NCBI RefSeq assembly: GCF_021732705.1
Contig: NZ_JAKFUM010000010.1
Location: 310,001 to 374,000 of the forward strand
Direction: 5' to 3'
Length of the DNA: 64,000 bases
DNA from: Nevskia sp.
GTDB taxonomy: Bacteria; Pseudomonadota; Gammaproteobacteria; Nevskiales; Nevskiaceae
A program made the position numbers and the translations under genes. Shown here one piece after another: positions 8,577 to 17,481 of this stretch (the first letter of the stretch is position 1; every line of letters starts with the position of its first letter). The notes below the pieces were generated by a model. It worked only from the letters and a program-made list of their open reading frames with translations, was not told the origin of the DNA and did no database searches.

Positions 8577-9422
8577 TCAATGGCCGGCGCGCGGCGGCGT
8601 GATCACCGGCACCCGCCGCGTGCGGTCGAACAGGCGCGCACCGAGGCGGCGGGCGGCCGCTTCGTCACAGACCGGTGTCGTCGCAAGCCTGGGGCACTGC
8701 CTGAAGATCGCGTCGCGCGTGGCCAGATCGGGCCAGCGCGTGCGGGCCATGCAGGCGGCGCCTCGCGGCGTCCAGCCCGCCTCGAAGGTGAACGCAGGAT
8801 CGTCGCGACTGCCCGGCGTCTGGATCGCGAGATCGTCGTAGATGTCGATCGCCGTGCCGTCCTTGGTATGCGGCTGGTTGTCGCCGCAGTAGTCGGCGCG
8901 AACCATGTGCACGCAGGCCGCATGGAGCGGCGCCAGATCCTCGCCGCGCGGACCCGCTGCCCACGGCCGGTAGCCGAAGCGCGCGCACTTGCCGACGGCG
9001 CCGGACGCGCAGGTGATCGTGATCGGCCCTTCACGACCGGGATGGCCGATCGGCAGCGCCACCGGGAAGCCCCAGGTTTCGCCGTCGATGTTCGGCGTGC
9101 AGGCCGGAACCGGGCGGCCGGCCGGTCCGCGCACAGTGAACTCGTGGCGCAGCAGGTCCGGCTGTTGCGGGTCCGGCGTGACCGAAGCGATCGTCACTTC
9201 AGCCGGCGGCTGGCCGTTCACTGGCAGGAACAAGGTGGCGCCGATCAGCTCGGCGCCGCGCAGCACGCTTCCATCGCCGACTTCGAGGACGAAGGCCGAG
9301 CCTTCGATTGTCAGCCGCCCGGCACTGTCACTGTCATCGGCGCCTGCCAGGGCGACCGATGACAGCGCCAGCAGCGTGGTGCCGAGGCAGACGGCCGTTG
9401 CCATCCGATCAACGAAGCGCAT
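8577..9422 (-). CDS. Exported ADYC-domain protein
   Basis: A 281-residue protein with a signal peptide (ATAVCLGTTLLALSSVALA, cleavage after residue 26 or so). The signature VRADYCGD (ADYC at residues 176-179) is that of the uncharacterised ADYC domain, and several conserved Cys residues suggest disulfides. A short segment near residue 55 (LRGAELIGATLFL) recalls the repeat style of the neighbouring protein. It starts 28 bases after the stop of the LNG-repeat gene, so the two form an operon. Function is unknown; location is inferred as periplasmic or extracellular. Confidence 0.8.
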   Translation of the reverse strand: MRFVDRMATAVCLGTTLLALSSVALAGADDSDSAGRLTIEGSAFVLEVGDGSVLRGAELIGATLFLPVNGQPPAEVTIASVTPDPQQPDLLRHEFTVRGPAGRPVPACTPNIDGETWGFPVALPIGHPGREGPITITCASGAVGKCARFGYRPWAAGPRGEDLAPLHAACVHMVRADYCGDNQPHTKDGTAIDIYDDLAIQTPGSRDDPAFTFEAGWTPRGAACMARTRWPDLATRDAIFRQCPRLATTPVCDEAAARRLGARLFDRTRRVPVITPPRAGH

Positions 9423-9450
9423 CGCGTCGAATCCGCGCTGGCGTCGACGA

Positions 9451-9825
9451 TCAGCGCAGGCGAATGATCTTGCCGCTGGCGAGCTTGATGGCCATCGGCG
9501 CGCTGTCCTGACCGTCGACGAATCCGTTGGCCTGCGGGCCCTGCAGCACGATGCCGGGCCCGTTCAGACGAATGCCGTTGGCGGCCGGCCCCTGCAGGAT
9601 CAGACCGGGGCCGTTCAGGCGGACGCCGTTCGCCGCCACGCCCTGCAGCGTGATGCCGTTCAGGCGGAAACCGTTGACGGTGAATCCGTTCAGCTCGGTG
9701 CCGTTGAAGCCGCAGCGCCAGCGACCGCAGTCGCTCGAACCGGTGCCGGTGGCGTGGGCGGAAAATGCCGCCATCGAGGCCGCGACGACAGCGGTGGTGG
9801 TCAGCAGGGTCTTGATCGTGTTCAT
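9451..9825 (-). CDS. Exported LNG/LQG-repeat protein
   Basis: A 124-residue protein with a signal peptide ending near AFSAHA, then a tract built from short repeats ending in LNG, VNG or LQG. At the DNA level it includes a 51-bp (17-residue) unit present twice: ANGVRLNGPGLILQGPA and ANGIRLNGPGIVLQGPQ. Such regular hydrophobic/NG spacing suggests a pentapeptide-like beta-solenoid. Two Cys precede the repeats. GGAG lies just upstream of the ATG. It is first in a two-gene operon with the ADYC protein. I recognise no enzymatic domain. Confidence 0.75.
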   Translation of the reverse strand: MNTIKTLLTTTAVVAASMAAFSAHATGTGSSDCGRWRCGFNGTELNGFTVNGFRLNGITLQGVAANGVRLNGPGLILQGPAANGIRLNGPGIVLQGPQANGFVDGQDSAPMAIKLASGKIIRLR

Positions 9826-9905
9826 GGTGGCTCTCCAGTGCAGGGGTCGAAGCGGTTGCTTTCGATGAACCCAGACTAGAGCGCGCCGGTATCACGCCGA
9901 TGTTG

Positions 9906-9932
9906 CCGCGCTGACACATGATGTCAGCGCGG
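9906..9932. other. Perfect 11-bp hairpin upstream of the LNG-repeat gene
   Basis: Inverted repeat 9906-9916 with 9922-9932 and a 5-base loop. It lies 36 bases beyond the stop of the alpha/beta hydrolase and about 80 bases before the start of the LNG-repeat gene (both minus strand). There is no T-run after it, so it is either a terminator without a U-tract or an operator. Short direct repeats of the GGTATCA type flank it, which slightly favours a protein-binding site. Confidence 0.45.
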
Positions 9933-9968
9933 TATCAGCCGCTGCCGCCGGTGGTCCCCGATCGCGCC

Positions 9969-11915
9969 TCAGCGGCGCAGGCTGGCCCCCGGGAACGTGC
10001 CGGGAATGATGATCGGCAATTCCACGCCGACGACATTCGCCGTGTACGGATTCGGGGCGGCGAGCAGCGCGCCGTCGAGCGCCGAGCCGATCGGCGGAAT
10101 CGGCACGCCCAGCGCGATGTTCACGACATTGGTCAGGTTCGGGAAGCTCGTGGCGCTCAGGATCGCGGCGTACTGCACCTGCTGCTCGTAGAACAGCAGG
10201 CCGACCTCGTCGCCGTCCTGCAGCTGTTCGCCCACGGCCGGCAGCGCCACCACCGAATTGCCGTGCCCGCGATTGTTCGTGTGCAGGCCCTCGACGAACG
10301 GCGTGGCCTGATCGTCGACCAGGATCAGGCTGCCCGCGCGGCGAATGCCGACGCCGACATAGGCCACCGCCGTGCGCGGCAGGACGCTGGTGCCGCGGAT
10401 CACTTCGATCGACGTCAGCCGCGGAATGCCGGCGAGCACGCGGCCAGTGCCGCTGATGGTGGTGACCGGCAGGAAGGTCGGCGCCGAGCTGAGCACCGCG
10501 CCGACATCGACCGTGCCGCTGGCCAGAGCCGCCGGCACGGCACCGGCGCCGCTCTGCGAGCCGACCGGCATCGTGTTCAGCACCAGCCCGGCCGGCGTGC
10601 CGCCCGGCTGGCCGTCGACGGTATCGGCCACGGTCAGGCAGACCCGCGGAATCGCGTCGAACGCCGCGCTGCGAATGCCCTTCAGATAGCGGTCGTACCA
10701 GCTCAGGATCGTGTTCAGCCCGATCACCGTGCCGCAGTTCGCGGTGCCTTCGACCTGATTGGCGAGCGGATTCATGTGGCCGCCTTCGGTCGACAGCAGA
10801 CGCACGTCGGCGCCTGCCGCGGCAAAGTAGTTCGCGTTCCAGCTCGCTTCGGTCAGATTGAACAGCGTGTCGCGATTGCCCTGCAGGAACAGCGCCGGTA
10901 CCGGCCGCAGACGCGCCCGCGCCTCGCCGAAGCCCCACGGCTGGTTCGCCGCCTGCTGCGTCTCGAAGTAGCGCGTGCTGTGGCTGTAGAAGAATGGATC
11001 GACTTCCGCTTCCGCCACCTGCCGGGGCCGCGCCGTCGGCTGGCCGAGCGCGGCGATCAGATCGGCGCGGGTGCGGATGGTCGATGCCAGCGGATTGCTG
11101 ATGCTGACCTGATTGCACAGTGTCGCCACGACCGGCGTGTTCGCGACACCGCCGGTCGTCGCCAGCAGGCACAGCAGGCCATCGAAGCTCAGCTTCACGC
11201 CTTCGCCGGGCAGCAGGCTGTACAGCAGATTGTTCCAGGTGCCGTTCGGCACGATGGTGTCGATGCGCGGATCGAGCGCGGCCAGGGTCATCTGGAAGCC
11301 GCCGCCGTAGCTGTAGCCGAGCGTGCCGACGCGCAGGTCGTTGGCGATGCCGGTGCCGGATTCGCGCTGGAAGTTGTAGGTCGCGGCGTTGCTGTAGGCC
11401 CAGTCGAGGATCGCGCGCAGGTCCCGGATCTCCAGCGCCGGATCGAGGATGCGGGCGTTGGCGCCGGTCGATTCGCCATGGCCGCGCTCGTCGACGCTGA
11501 TCACGGCGTAGCCATGGAACGGCAGCGCCCGGGCCAGCCCGTCGATCGACGGAAAATGCGGCTGCGTGGTCGGCAGATCGCCGTTCGCCGCAAGCGTGCG
11601 CAAACGCGAGCCGCCGTAGCCGTGGCTCTGCAGCACCACCGGGAAGGCGTCACCGGGGCAGCGCGCCGGCAGCAGCAAGGTGAAGAAGATCGTCGTCGGC
11701 GTCACCGGGTTGGCGGTCGCGTCCGAGTCCGTCGGCAGGTTGACCTGCAGCGTTTGATCGAGCGCCTGCGGCTGGGTTGGATTGGCGCAGGCGGCGGTCG
11801 GTGGCGGTGCCGGAGCGACGACTTCCGACGAATCGCTGCACGCGCCGAGGCCGAGTGCCGCCACCAGCAACGCGCACTGCGTCAGCCGCCTTCTCATCAT
11901 CATCGTCGTCGACAT
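9969..11915 (-). CDS. Alpha/beta-hydrolase lipoprotein (S15/CocE-like)
   Basis: A 648-residue lipoprotein with lipobox LGAC near residue 25. The hydrolase core has an HGYGGSRLR segment (oxyanion side), DERGHGES, and the nucleophile elbow GYSYGG with Ser202. A long C-terminal beta-rich part ends in PIIIPGTFPGASLRR. The layout resembles X-Pro dipeptidyl-peptidase/CocE-type acylases, but the substrate cannot be read. GGGAG eight bases before the ATG at 11915 supports this start, and the open frame further upstream is antisense to the CSLREA gene. A minus-strand TATACT about 30 bases upstream may be its -10. Confidence 0.8.
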   Translation of the reverse strand: MSTTMMMRRRLTQCALLVAALGLGACSDSSEVVAPAPPPTAACANPTQPQALDQTLQVNLPTDSDATANPVTPTTIFFTLLLPARCPGDAFPVVLQSHGYGGSRLRTLAANGDLPTTQPHFPSIDGLARALPFHGYAVISVDERGHGESTGANARILDPALEIRDLRAILDWAYSNAATYNFQRESGTGIANDLRVGTLGYSYGGGFQMTLAALDPRIDTIVPNGTWNNLLYSLLPGEGVKLSFDGLLCLLATTGGVANTPVVATLCNQVSISNPLASTIRTRADLIAALGQPTARPRQVAEAEVDPFFYSHSTRYFETQQAANQPWGFGEARARLRPVPALFLQGNRDTLFNLTEASWNANYFAAAGADVRLLSTEGGHMNPLANQVEGTANCGTVIGLNTILSWYDRYLKGIRSAAFDAIPRVCLTVADTVDGQPGGTPAGLVLNTMPVGSQSGAGAVPAALASGTVDVGAVLSSAPTFLPVTTISGTGRVLAGIPRLTSIEVIRGTSVLPRTAVAYVGVGIRRAGSLILVDDQATPFVEGLHTNNRGHGNSVVALPAVGEQLQDGDEVGLLFYEQQVQYAAILSATSFPNLTNVVNIALGVPIPPIGSALDGALLAAPNPYTANVVGVELPIIIPGTFPGASLRR

Positions 11916-12071
11916 CGCTGTACTCCCGGTTTTCGTGTGCGGCGAGTATAGGGCCACGATCACGGCCGGCTTGCGGCGCGGGAACGCGGGATGCTGCTGC
12001 GTCTGGACCGTCCGCGATTGCCGCGCCGGTGACGGCGCACGACTTCGCGCCTGGGCAACCGGAGACCGCCG

Positions 12072-13427
12072 ATGACGACTCAGACACTGCTGCCGCGGCT
12101 GGCGCAGCTTTCGATGCTTGCTGCGGTCTTCGCGGCCGGCACGCTGCAGGCCAACCAGTACCGCGTCACCAAGACCGCCGACACTTTCGACGGTGCCTGC
12201 GATGCCGACTGCTCGCTGCGCGAAGCGGTGCAGGCGGCGAACCTGCGTCGCGGCTGCGATACCGTCACCGTGCCCGCCGGAACCTACGGGTTGACGCGAC
12301 AGGTCGCGCTCGACTTTCCCGAAGATCAGGTCGATGAAGACGGCAACGAGACCGGCGATCTCGACATCGTCGACACGCTGAATCTGGTCGGCAGCGGCGC
12401 TGGCACGATCATCAGCGGCACGCTGCGCGACCGCGTTTTGCACGTGCTGCCGGGCGCGACGTTGAAGGCCTACCAGCTGACGATCACGCAGGGCGCGAGC
12501 ATCACCTTCGGCGGCGGCCTTTACAACGCCGGCAACGCGGCCTTGCGGGCCGTCGCCATCGTCGGCAATCGCGCGGCGAGCGGCTTCAACCGGAACGGCG
12601 GCGGCGGCATCGCCAACGTCGGCACGCTGAGCCTCGAGAACTGCCCGATCAACTTCAACCGCGTGTCGAACGGTGAAAGTGGCCGCGGCGTCGGCGGAGG
12701 CCTGTACAACGAAGGCACGATGACGATGCGCCGCAGCAGCGTCTCGAACAACAGCGCCACGGATGACAACGACGATGGCGACGGTGCCGGGCTGATCAAT
12801 CTCGGCGTTGCCGTGATCGCGCAGTCGCTGATCGCCGGCAACAGCATCGAAGCCCAGAGTCAGGGCAACCCGGCGATCAGCAACCACGGCGTGCTGACTC
12901 TGATCAACAGCACGGTCTCCGGCAATCTCGGCGGCGAAGCGAACCTCGGGGCGGTCGGCAACGCTGCCGGCGCCAGCCTCGTCCTGCGCTTCGTCACCAT
13001 TGCCGACAACATCGGCGGCGGGCTGCGCAATCTCGGCGAGGCCACGCTGTCTGGCGCGCTGATCGCCGGCAATCCCGGCTATGTCTTCCCGGAAAGCGAG
13101 CGCGACTACGCGTCCGGGCGCAACTGCGTCACCGTCGGCAGCTACCGCGCGCGGAACACCGTGCTGGGACTCGACGGCAACTGCAGCGGCCAGATTCTCG
13201 TCGACAACGGCCGCGTTTTCAACGCCGTGCTGGAACCGCTGCGCCTCGGCGGCGGCGTGACCGCCAGCCACAAGCTGCTGCGGCGAAGCGCGGCGGTGGA
13301 TGCCGTCGTGGCGGACACTCCGGGCGACTGCGAAGCGCTCGACCAGCGCGGCAGCCATCGCCCGCCGGACGACGATGGCCGGCGCGGGCCGGCTTGCGAC
13401 ATCGGCGCCTACGAACTGCGGCAGTAG
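12072..13427 (+). CDS. Exported CSLREA-domain parallel beta-helix protein
   Basis: A 451-residue protein with an N-terminal signal peptide (cleavage after about residue 26). The CSLREA motif appears as DCSLREAVQAAN near residue 45, followed by many short repeats of the LYNAG/GIANVGTLSLEN/SNNSA kind that predict a right-handed beta-helix. It ends in the typical CDIGAYEL motif. Such proteins are exported or surface-associated; some belong to adhesins, but no enzymatic residues can be assigned. It is transcribed divergently from the hydrolase and ends 7 bases from the stop of the convergent DUF885 gene. Confidence 0.85.
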   Translation: MTTQTLLPRLAQLSMLAAVFAAGTLQANQYRVTKTADTFDGACDADCSLREAVQAANLRRGCDTVTVPAGTYGLTRQVALDFPEDQVDEDGNETGDLDIVDTLNLVGSGAGTIISGTLRDRVLHVLPGATLKAYQLTITQGASITFGGGLYNAGNAALRAVAIVGNRAASGFNRNGGGGIANVGTLSLENCPINFNRVSNGESGRGVGGGLYNEGTMTMRRSSVSNNSATDDNDDGDGAGLINLGVAVIAQSLIAGNSIEAQSQGNPAISNHGVLTLINSTVSGNLGGEANLGAVGNAAGASLVLRFVTIADNIGGGLRNLGEATLSGALIAGNPGYVFPESERDYASGRNCVTVGSYRARNTVLGLDGNCSGQILVDNGRVFNAVLEPLRLGGGVTASHKLLRRSAAVDAVVADTPGDCEALDQRGSHRPPDDDGRRGPACDIGAYELRQ

Positions 13428-13434
13428 GCGTGCG

Positions 13435-15249
13435 TCAGCCGGCGGCCTTCTTCGCCAGCCACGCGCTGACCTGCGCTTCCAGCACCGGCAGCGGTAGCGA
13501 GCCGCTGCCGAGCACCACCTGATGGAACTCCTTCAGATCGAAGCGCTCGCCGAGCTGTGCCTTGGCCCGCTCGCGAAGTTCCAGAATCTTGAGCATGCCG
13601 AGCTTGTAGCCGAGCGCCTGACCGGGCCAGACCAGATAGCGTTCGATCTCCGCCGTGGCGTCGATCTCGCCCATGCCGGTCTTGTCGATCAGATAGGCCA
13701 GCGCCTGCTCCCGAGTCCAGCGCTTCTTGTGCATGCCGGTATCGACGACCAGGCGCACGGCGCGGAACATTTCGGCCTGCAGACGGCCGAGGTTGTCGAA
13801 CGGGTCCTTCTCGAAGCCAAGCTCCCAGGCCAGCCGCTCGGAATACAGCGCCCAGCCTTCGGCGTAGGCATTGAACGGCAGCACGTTGCGGAAGATCGGC
13901 ACGCCCTTGATCTCCTGCGCGATGGCGATCTGAAAATGATGTCCCGGTATCGCTTCGTGATACGCGAGCGTGCGCATGCCGAACTTGTCGACTTCATCGA
14001 GCTTGCGCAGATTGACGAAGAACACGCCGGGGCGTGAACCGTCGAGCGCGCCCGGCTCGTAATAGGCACCGGGCGCACTCGCTTCCTTGAACGCCGGAAT
14101 CGCCTGCACCTTCACGCCGAGCTTCGGCCGCACGGCGAAGGTCGGTGCGAGACCCTGATCGATCTCGTCGATGATCTTCTGGAAATCGTCGAGGCACTGC
14201 TGCCGGCCGTCGGCCGTGTCCGGATAGCGAAAGCGCGGCTCCTGCCCGAGCGCGACGACGCGGCTGCCGACGCTGCCGTCCTTGTAACCGTTCTCCGTCA
14301 GCAGCGCGTTCATCTCGGCTTCGATCCGCGCGACTTCGGCGAGGCCGATTTCGTGGATTTCGTTCGGCGTCAGGTTCGACGTGGTCTGCTGCTTCACCGA
14401 CCACGCGTAGAAGGCATCGCCATCGGGCAACGCCCAGACGCCGTTGTTGGCCGTGACCTTCGTCTGCAGTTCCTCGAAGGTTTCGATCAGGCGGCCGAAC
14501 GCCGAATAGACCGTGCCCTGAATGATCGTCTCGGTCCGCGCCAGCAGGGCCGCGCGCTTCGCATCATCCACACCTTCGAGCTTTGCCAGCTTGTCCTTCA
14601 GGCCGGTGTACAGCGGATTCTCGTTCGGCGCCTTGGCGATGAAATCCTGCATCTGCTTCAGCGATTTCTCGACCACGAACTTCGGCGGCAGCAGGCCGCG
14701 CGATTCGCGCAGCTTCTGGCCTTCGATGATCTGTTCGAAACGCGTGCCGAACTGGCTCAGACGGGCGTTGTAGCTGTCGACATCGGCGACGGAGTCCACC
14801 GGATGCTGGCCGAGCATCAGGCTGACCAGTTCGCTCTGCACGCCCGCCGTCGGATTGACCGGGTAGTCGTGAAACTGGAAGGCCTCGCCTTCGACCGTCG
14901 TGTTCAGGAAGAAGTCGAGCACGTCGTACGACAACTGCTGGCCCTCGCTCAGCGCAGCGCGGTCGTACGAGCGCAGCACGTCGCGCTCGCTGCGCACGAA
15001 TGCCGCCTGCCGCAGCTGCGTGGCGACCGAACCATCGGCCAGCCGGCGATCGAAATAGCGGATGCCGAGCGGATGCGGCACCAGGCTCGTCACCAGCTCC
15101 GGGTTCTGGAACAGGAAGCGCACGAACACGCGGTTGAAGAAGAGGTCGATCGAATACGGCTTGTACCAGCCGACGTTGGCGATCCACAGCCCGGCGCCGA
15201 GCACGAGCACCAGCAGCAGGCCGCCGATGATCTTGAGAACTTTCTTCAT
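13435..15249 (-). CDS. DUF885 family metalloprotein, membrane-anchored
   Basis: A 604-residue protein with one N-terminal hydrophobic segment (IIGGLLLVLVLGAGLWIANV) that should anchor it with the bulk in the periplasm. DUF885 proteins resemble M2/M3-type zinc peptidases. The putative metal motif HEAIPGHH is at residues 431-438, followed by AEGWALYSE. The open frame reaches further upstream, but ATG 15249 precedes the signal anchor directly and the extension is antisense or in another frame to the M2 gene. A terminator separates it from the M2 gene, so it probably has its own promoter. A peptidase role is inferred from the motif and from the neighbouring peptidase and transporter. Confidence 0.88.
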   Translation of the reverse strand: MKKVLKIIGGLLLVLVLGAGLWIANVGWYKPYSIDLFFNRVFVRFLFQNPELVTSLVPHPLGIRYFDRRLADGSVATQLRQAAFVRSERDVLRSYDRAALSEGQQLSYDVLDFFLNTTVEGEAFQFHDYPVNPTAGVQSELVSLMLGQHPVDSVADVDSYNARLSQFGTRFEQIIEGQKLRESRGLLPPKFVVEKSLKQMQDFIAKAPNENPLYTGLKDKLAKLEGVDDAKRAALLARTETIIQGTVYSAFGRLIETFEELQTKVTANNGVWALPDGDAFYAWSVKQQTTSNLTPNEIHEIGLAEVARIEAEMNALLTENGYKDGSVGSRVVALGQEPRFRYPDTADGRQQCLDDFQKIIDEIDQGLAPTFAVRPKLGVKVQAIPAFKEASAPGAYYEPGALDGSRPGVFFVNLRKLDEVDKFGMRTLAYHEAIPGHHFQIAIAQEIKGVPIFRNVLPFNAYAEGWALYSERLAWELGFEKDPFDNLGRLQAEMFRAVRLVVDTGMHKKRWTREQALAYLIDKTGMGEIDATAEIERYLVWPGQALGYKLGMLKILELRERAKAQLGERFDLKEFHQVVLGSGSLPLPVLEAQVSAWLAKKAAG

Positions 15250-15282
15250 GTCGTGAGTCCTTTGAGTGCCGACACCGCTGCA

Positions 15283-15316
15283 ACGAAAACGGGGAGCGCC
15301 TCGCGACGCTCCCCGT
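15283..15316 (-). terminator. Rho-independent terminator after the M2 peptidase gene
   Basis: A perfect 10-bp stem (15289-15298 with 15307-15316, 8-base loop). On the minus strand it is followed by a T-rich tract (CGTTTTCGTT). It lies about 50 bases beyond the M2 stop and before the DUF885 start, making these separate transcription units. Confidence 0.75.
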
Positions 15317-15368
15317 GGTGTACCGCGCGTGGCGCTGCCGATCAAGCAGGCACCACGCCGAAAAATCG

Positions 15369-17378
15369 TTACTGCGCCAGCGCCGTCTGAGCCGGGCCGG
15401 CCAGCGGGTCCGCCGGCGGCGTCCAGCCGCAGCTGTGACCTTCGTTCTGCTTCTTGAGGTAGTCGTTCAGCGGCGCGAAGTATTCGAGGATCGCCGAAGC
15501 ATCCATCAGCTTGGTGCCGGTCAGCTTCTCGAAGGTTTCCGGCCACGGCTTGCTCTGGCCTTCCTTCAGCATCGCGAGGAACTTCTCGCCCGCCGCCTTG
15601 TTGCCGTAGATGTCGCACTCGTGCAGCGGGCCCTTGAAGCCGGCCGCTTCGCACAGCGCCTTGTGGAACTGGAACTGGATGACGAAGCTGAGGAAGTAGC
15701 GCGTGTACGGCGTGTTGCCCGGGATGTGGTACTTGGCACCCGGATCGAAGTCTTCCTCGGTCCGCGCCAGCGGCGGCGCCACGCCCTGGTATTCCTCGCG
15801 CAGCTTCCACCAGGCCTTGTTGTAGTCGGCCGGCTGCACTTCGCCGGAGAACACCTTCCAGCGCCACTGGTCGACCAACTTGCCCCACGGCAGGAAGGTG
15901 ATCTTGTCGAGCGCCAGCTTCATCTGCGAATTGATCAGCGCCTTCTCGTCGGTCTTCACGTCCTTGACGAGGCCGATCTTCTTCAGATGCTCCGGCGTCA
16001 GCGACAAGGTCACGGTATCGCCGATCGCTTCGTGGAAGCCGTCATGCGCGCCGCTCTGGAACACCGGCGGCTGGTCCTTGTACGCCAGGTAATAGTAGAT
16101 GTGGCCGAGTTCGTGGTGGATGGTGGTCAGCGACTCTTCGTCCGGCTCGATGCACTGCTTGATGCGGACATCGGTCTCGCCATCCATCGGCCAGGCCGAC
16201 GCGTGGCAGACGACATCGCGATCACGCGGCTTGACCAGCATCGACTTGTCCCAGAACGACGCCGGCAGCGGCTGCATGCCGAGCGAGGTGTAGAAGTCTT
16301 CCGCGGTCTTGGTCATCTTGACCGCGAACTGGGCATCGGCCTTGTGTTCGAGTTCGGCCAGATCGACCGTCGTCGGCTTGCCCTTGAAGCCGGACAGCAA
16401 GGTCTTGTACTCGGCATCGCGCTGGGCCTTGAGCGAGGCGCTGACATCGAGATCGGACACGCCCTTGTACGGCTCGACCAGCGGATAGACGTTGCCCCAC
16501 TGCTGCGCCCACATGTTGCCGAGCAGGTGCGCCGGGATCAGGCCGTCCTTCGACACCACGGCATCGCCGTACTTCTCGTTCAGCTTGGTCCGCACATGGC
16601 AGTGCAGCGCGTCGTACAGCGGCTTCATCTGGCCCCAGAGCCGCTCGGTCTCGGCCGAGAAGTCGGCCGGGCTCATGTCGTAACCGCCGCGCCACCATTC
16701 ACCGGCATCGGCAAAGCCGGATTCCTTCGCCGCGCCGTTGTAGAGCCCGACGAAGTTCTGGTAATCGTCGCGGATCGGCTTGGCAGTGCTGTGCCAGCCC
16801 GCCCAGGCCTCGGCGATCTGCGCCGGGCTGTTCTTGAAGTCGACGTTGTTGACGATCTTCTCGATCTGCGTCAGCGACAGGCATTCCTCGTTGCCGGCGG
16901 CGCTCTTGTGGCACCACTGGCCCTTGCCGTAGTTCGCTTCCATGTCCGACAGCACCTTCGACAGCGCGGTGCGCGCCGCCGGATCGCTCGGCGCGACCGA
17001 GCCGAGCTTGATCAGCTCCAGCGCGCGGCCGGTGACCGGCGACAGATCCTTCAGCACGTAGAACGGCTTGGCCGCCTGACCCTTGTTGTAGCTGAACTCC
17101 AGCACCTGCTCGCCGGCCTTCGACGAGATCAGCTGCGAGTCATCGGTGATGTACGTCGCCTGCAGCCACTGGGCCGACGCGGCGTACTTGCCGAGTTCCT
17201 TGTATTCCTTGTTGAAGGCGGCGACGAACTGGTCGGCATCGGCGGCGGTGACCGCTGCGCCGGCGGCCGGTGCCGTGGTTCCGGTCGGCGCCGGCGTCTT
17301 GCCGCAGGCGGCAAGTCCGAGCGCGACGCTTGCGGCCAGTCCGGCCGGCAGCAGGTGACGCATGGTGCGTGATGTCAT
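15369..17378 (-). CDS. M2 family (angiotensin-converting-enzyme-like) peptidase lipoprotein
   Basis: A zinc dipeptidyl carboxypeptidase homologue of 669 residues. The N-terminus is a lipoprotein signal with lipobox LAAC (Cys25). The zinc motif [10 protein letters not shown] has HELGH at 422-426, with downstream [12 protein letters not shown] supplying the third ligand Glu, and the conserved ACE-type segments [10 protein letters not shown] and [16 protein letters not shown] are present. I chose ATG 17378 because GGGGAG precedes it at proper spacing. It is 103 bases downstream of the peptide transporter on the same strand. It probably releases dipeptides outside the inner membrane for that transporter. 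Confidence 0.93.
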   Translation of the reverse strand: MTSRTMRHLLPAGLAASVALGLAACGKTPAPTGTTAPAAGAAVTAADADQFVAAFNKEYKELGKYAASAQWLQATYITDDSQLISSKAGEQVLEFSYNKGQAAKPFYVLKDLSPVTGRALELIKLGSVAPSDPAARTALSKVLSDMEANYGKGQWCHKSAAGNEECLSLTQIEKIVNNVDFKNSPAQIAEAWAGWHSTAKPIRDDYQNFVGLYNGAAKESGFADAGEWWRGGYDMSPADFSAETERLWGQMKPLYDALHCHVRTKLNEKYGDAVVSKDGLIPAHLLGNMWAQQWGNVYPLVEPYKGVSDLDVSASLKAQRDAEYKTLLSGFKGKPTTVDLAELEHKADAQFAVKMTKTAEDFYTSLGMQPLPASFWDKSMLVKPRDRDVVCHASAWPMDGETDVRIKQCIEPDEESLTTIHHELGHIYYYLAYKDQPPVFQSGAHDGFHEAIGDTVTLSLTPEHLKKIGLVKDVKTDEKALINSQMKLALDKITFLPWGKLVDQWRWKVFSGEVQPADYNKAWWKLREEYQGVAPPLARTEEDFDPGAKYHIPGNTPYTRYFLSFVIQFQFHKALCEAAGFKGPLHECDIYGNKAAGEKFLAMLKEGQSKPWPETFEKLTGTKLMDASAILEYFAPLNDYLKKQNEGHSCGWTPPADPLAGPAQTALAQ

Positions 17379-17481
17379 TGGATTCTCCCCTGTCATTGTT
17401 CTGGCGGATGCGGACACCCGATCGCTTCGGATGCCCGACCGGCCGCAAAGGTTTGTTTGTCGAGTGCCCGTGGCGTCAGGC

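Noticed and set aside
11916-13358. Extension of the alpha/beta-hydrolase frame far upstream
   Set aside because: It is antisense to the CSLREA gene, and the lipoprotein signal with a ribosome-binding site starts at 11915.
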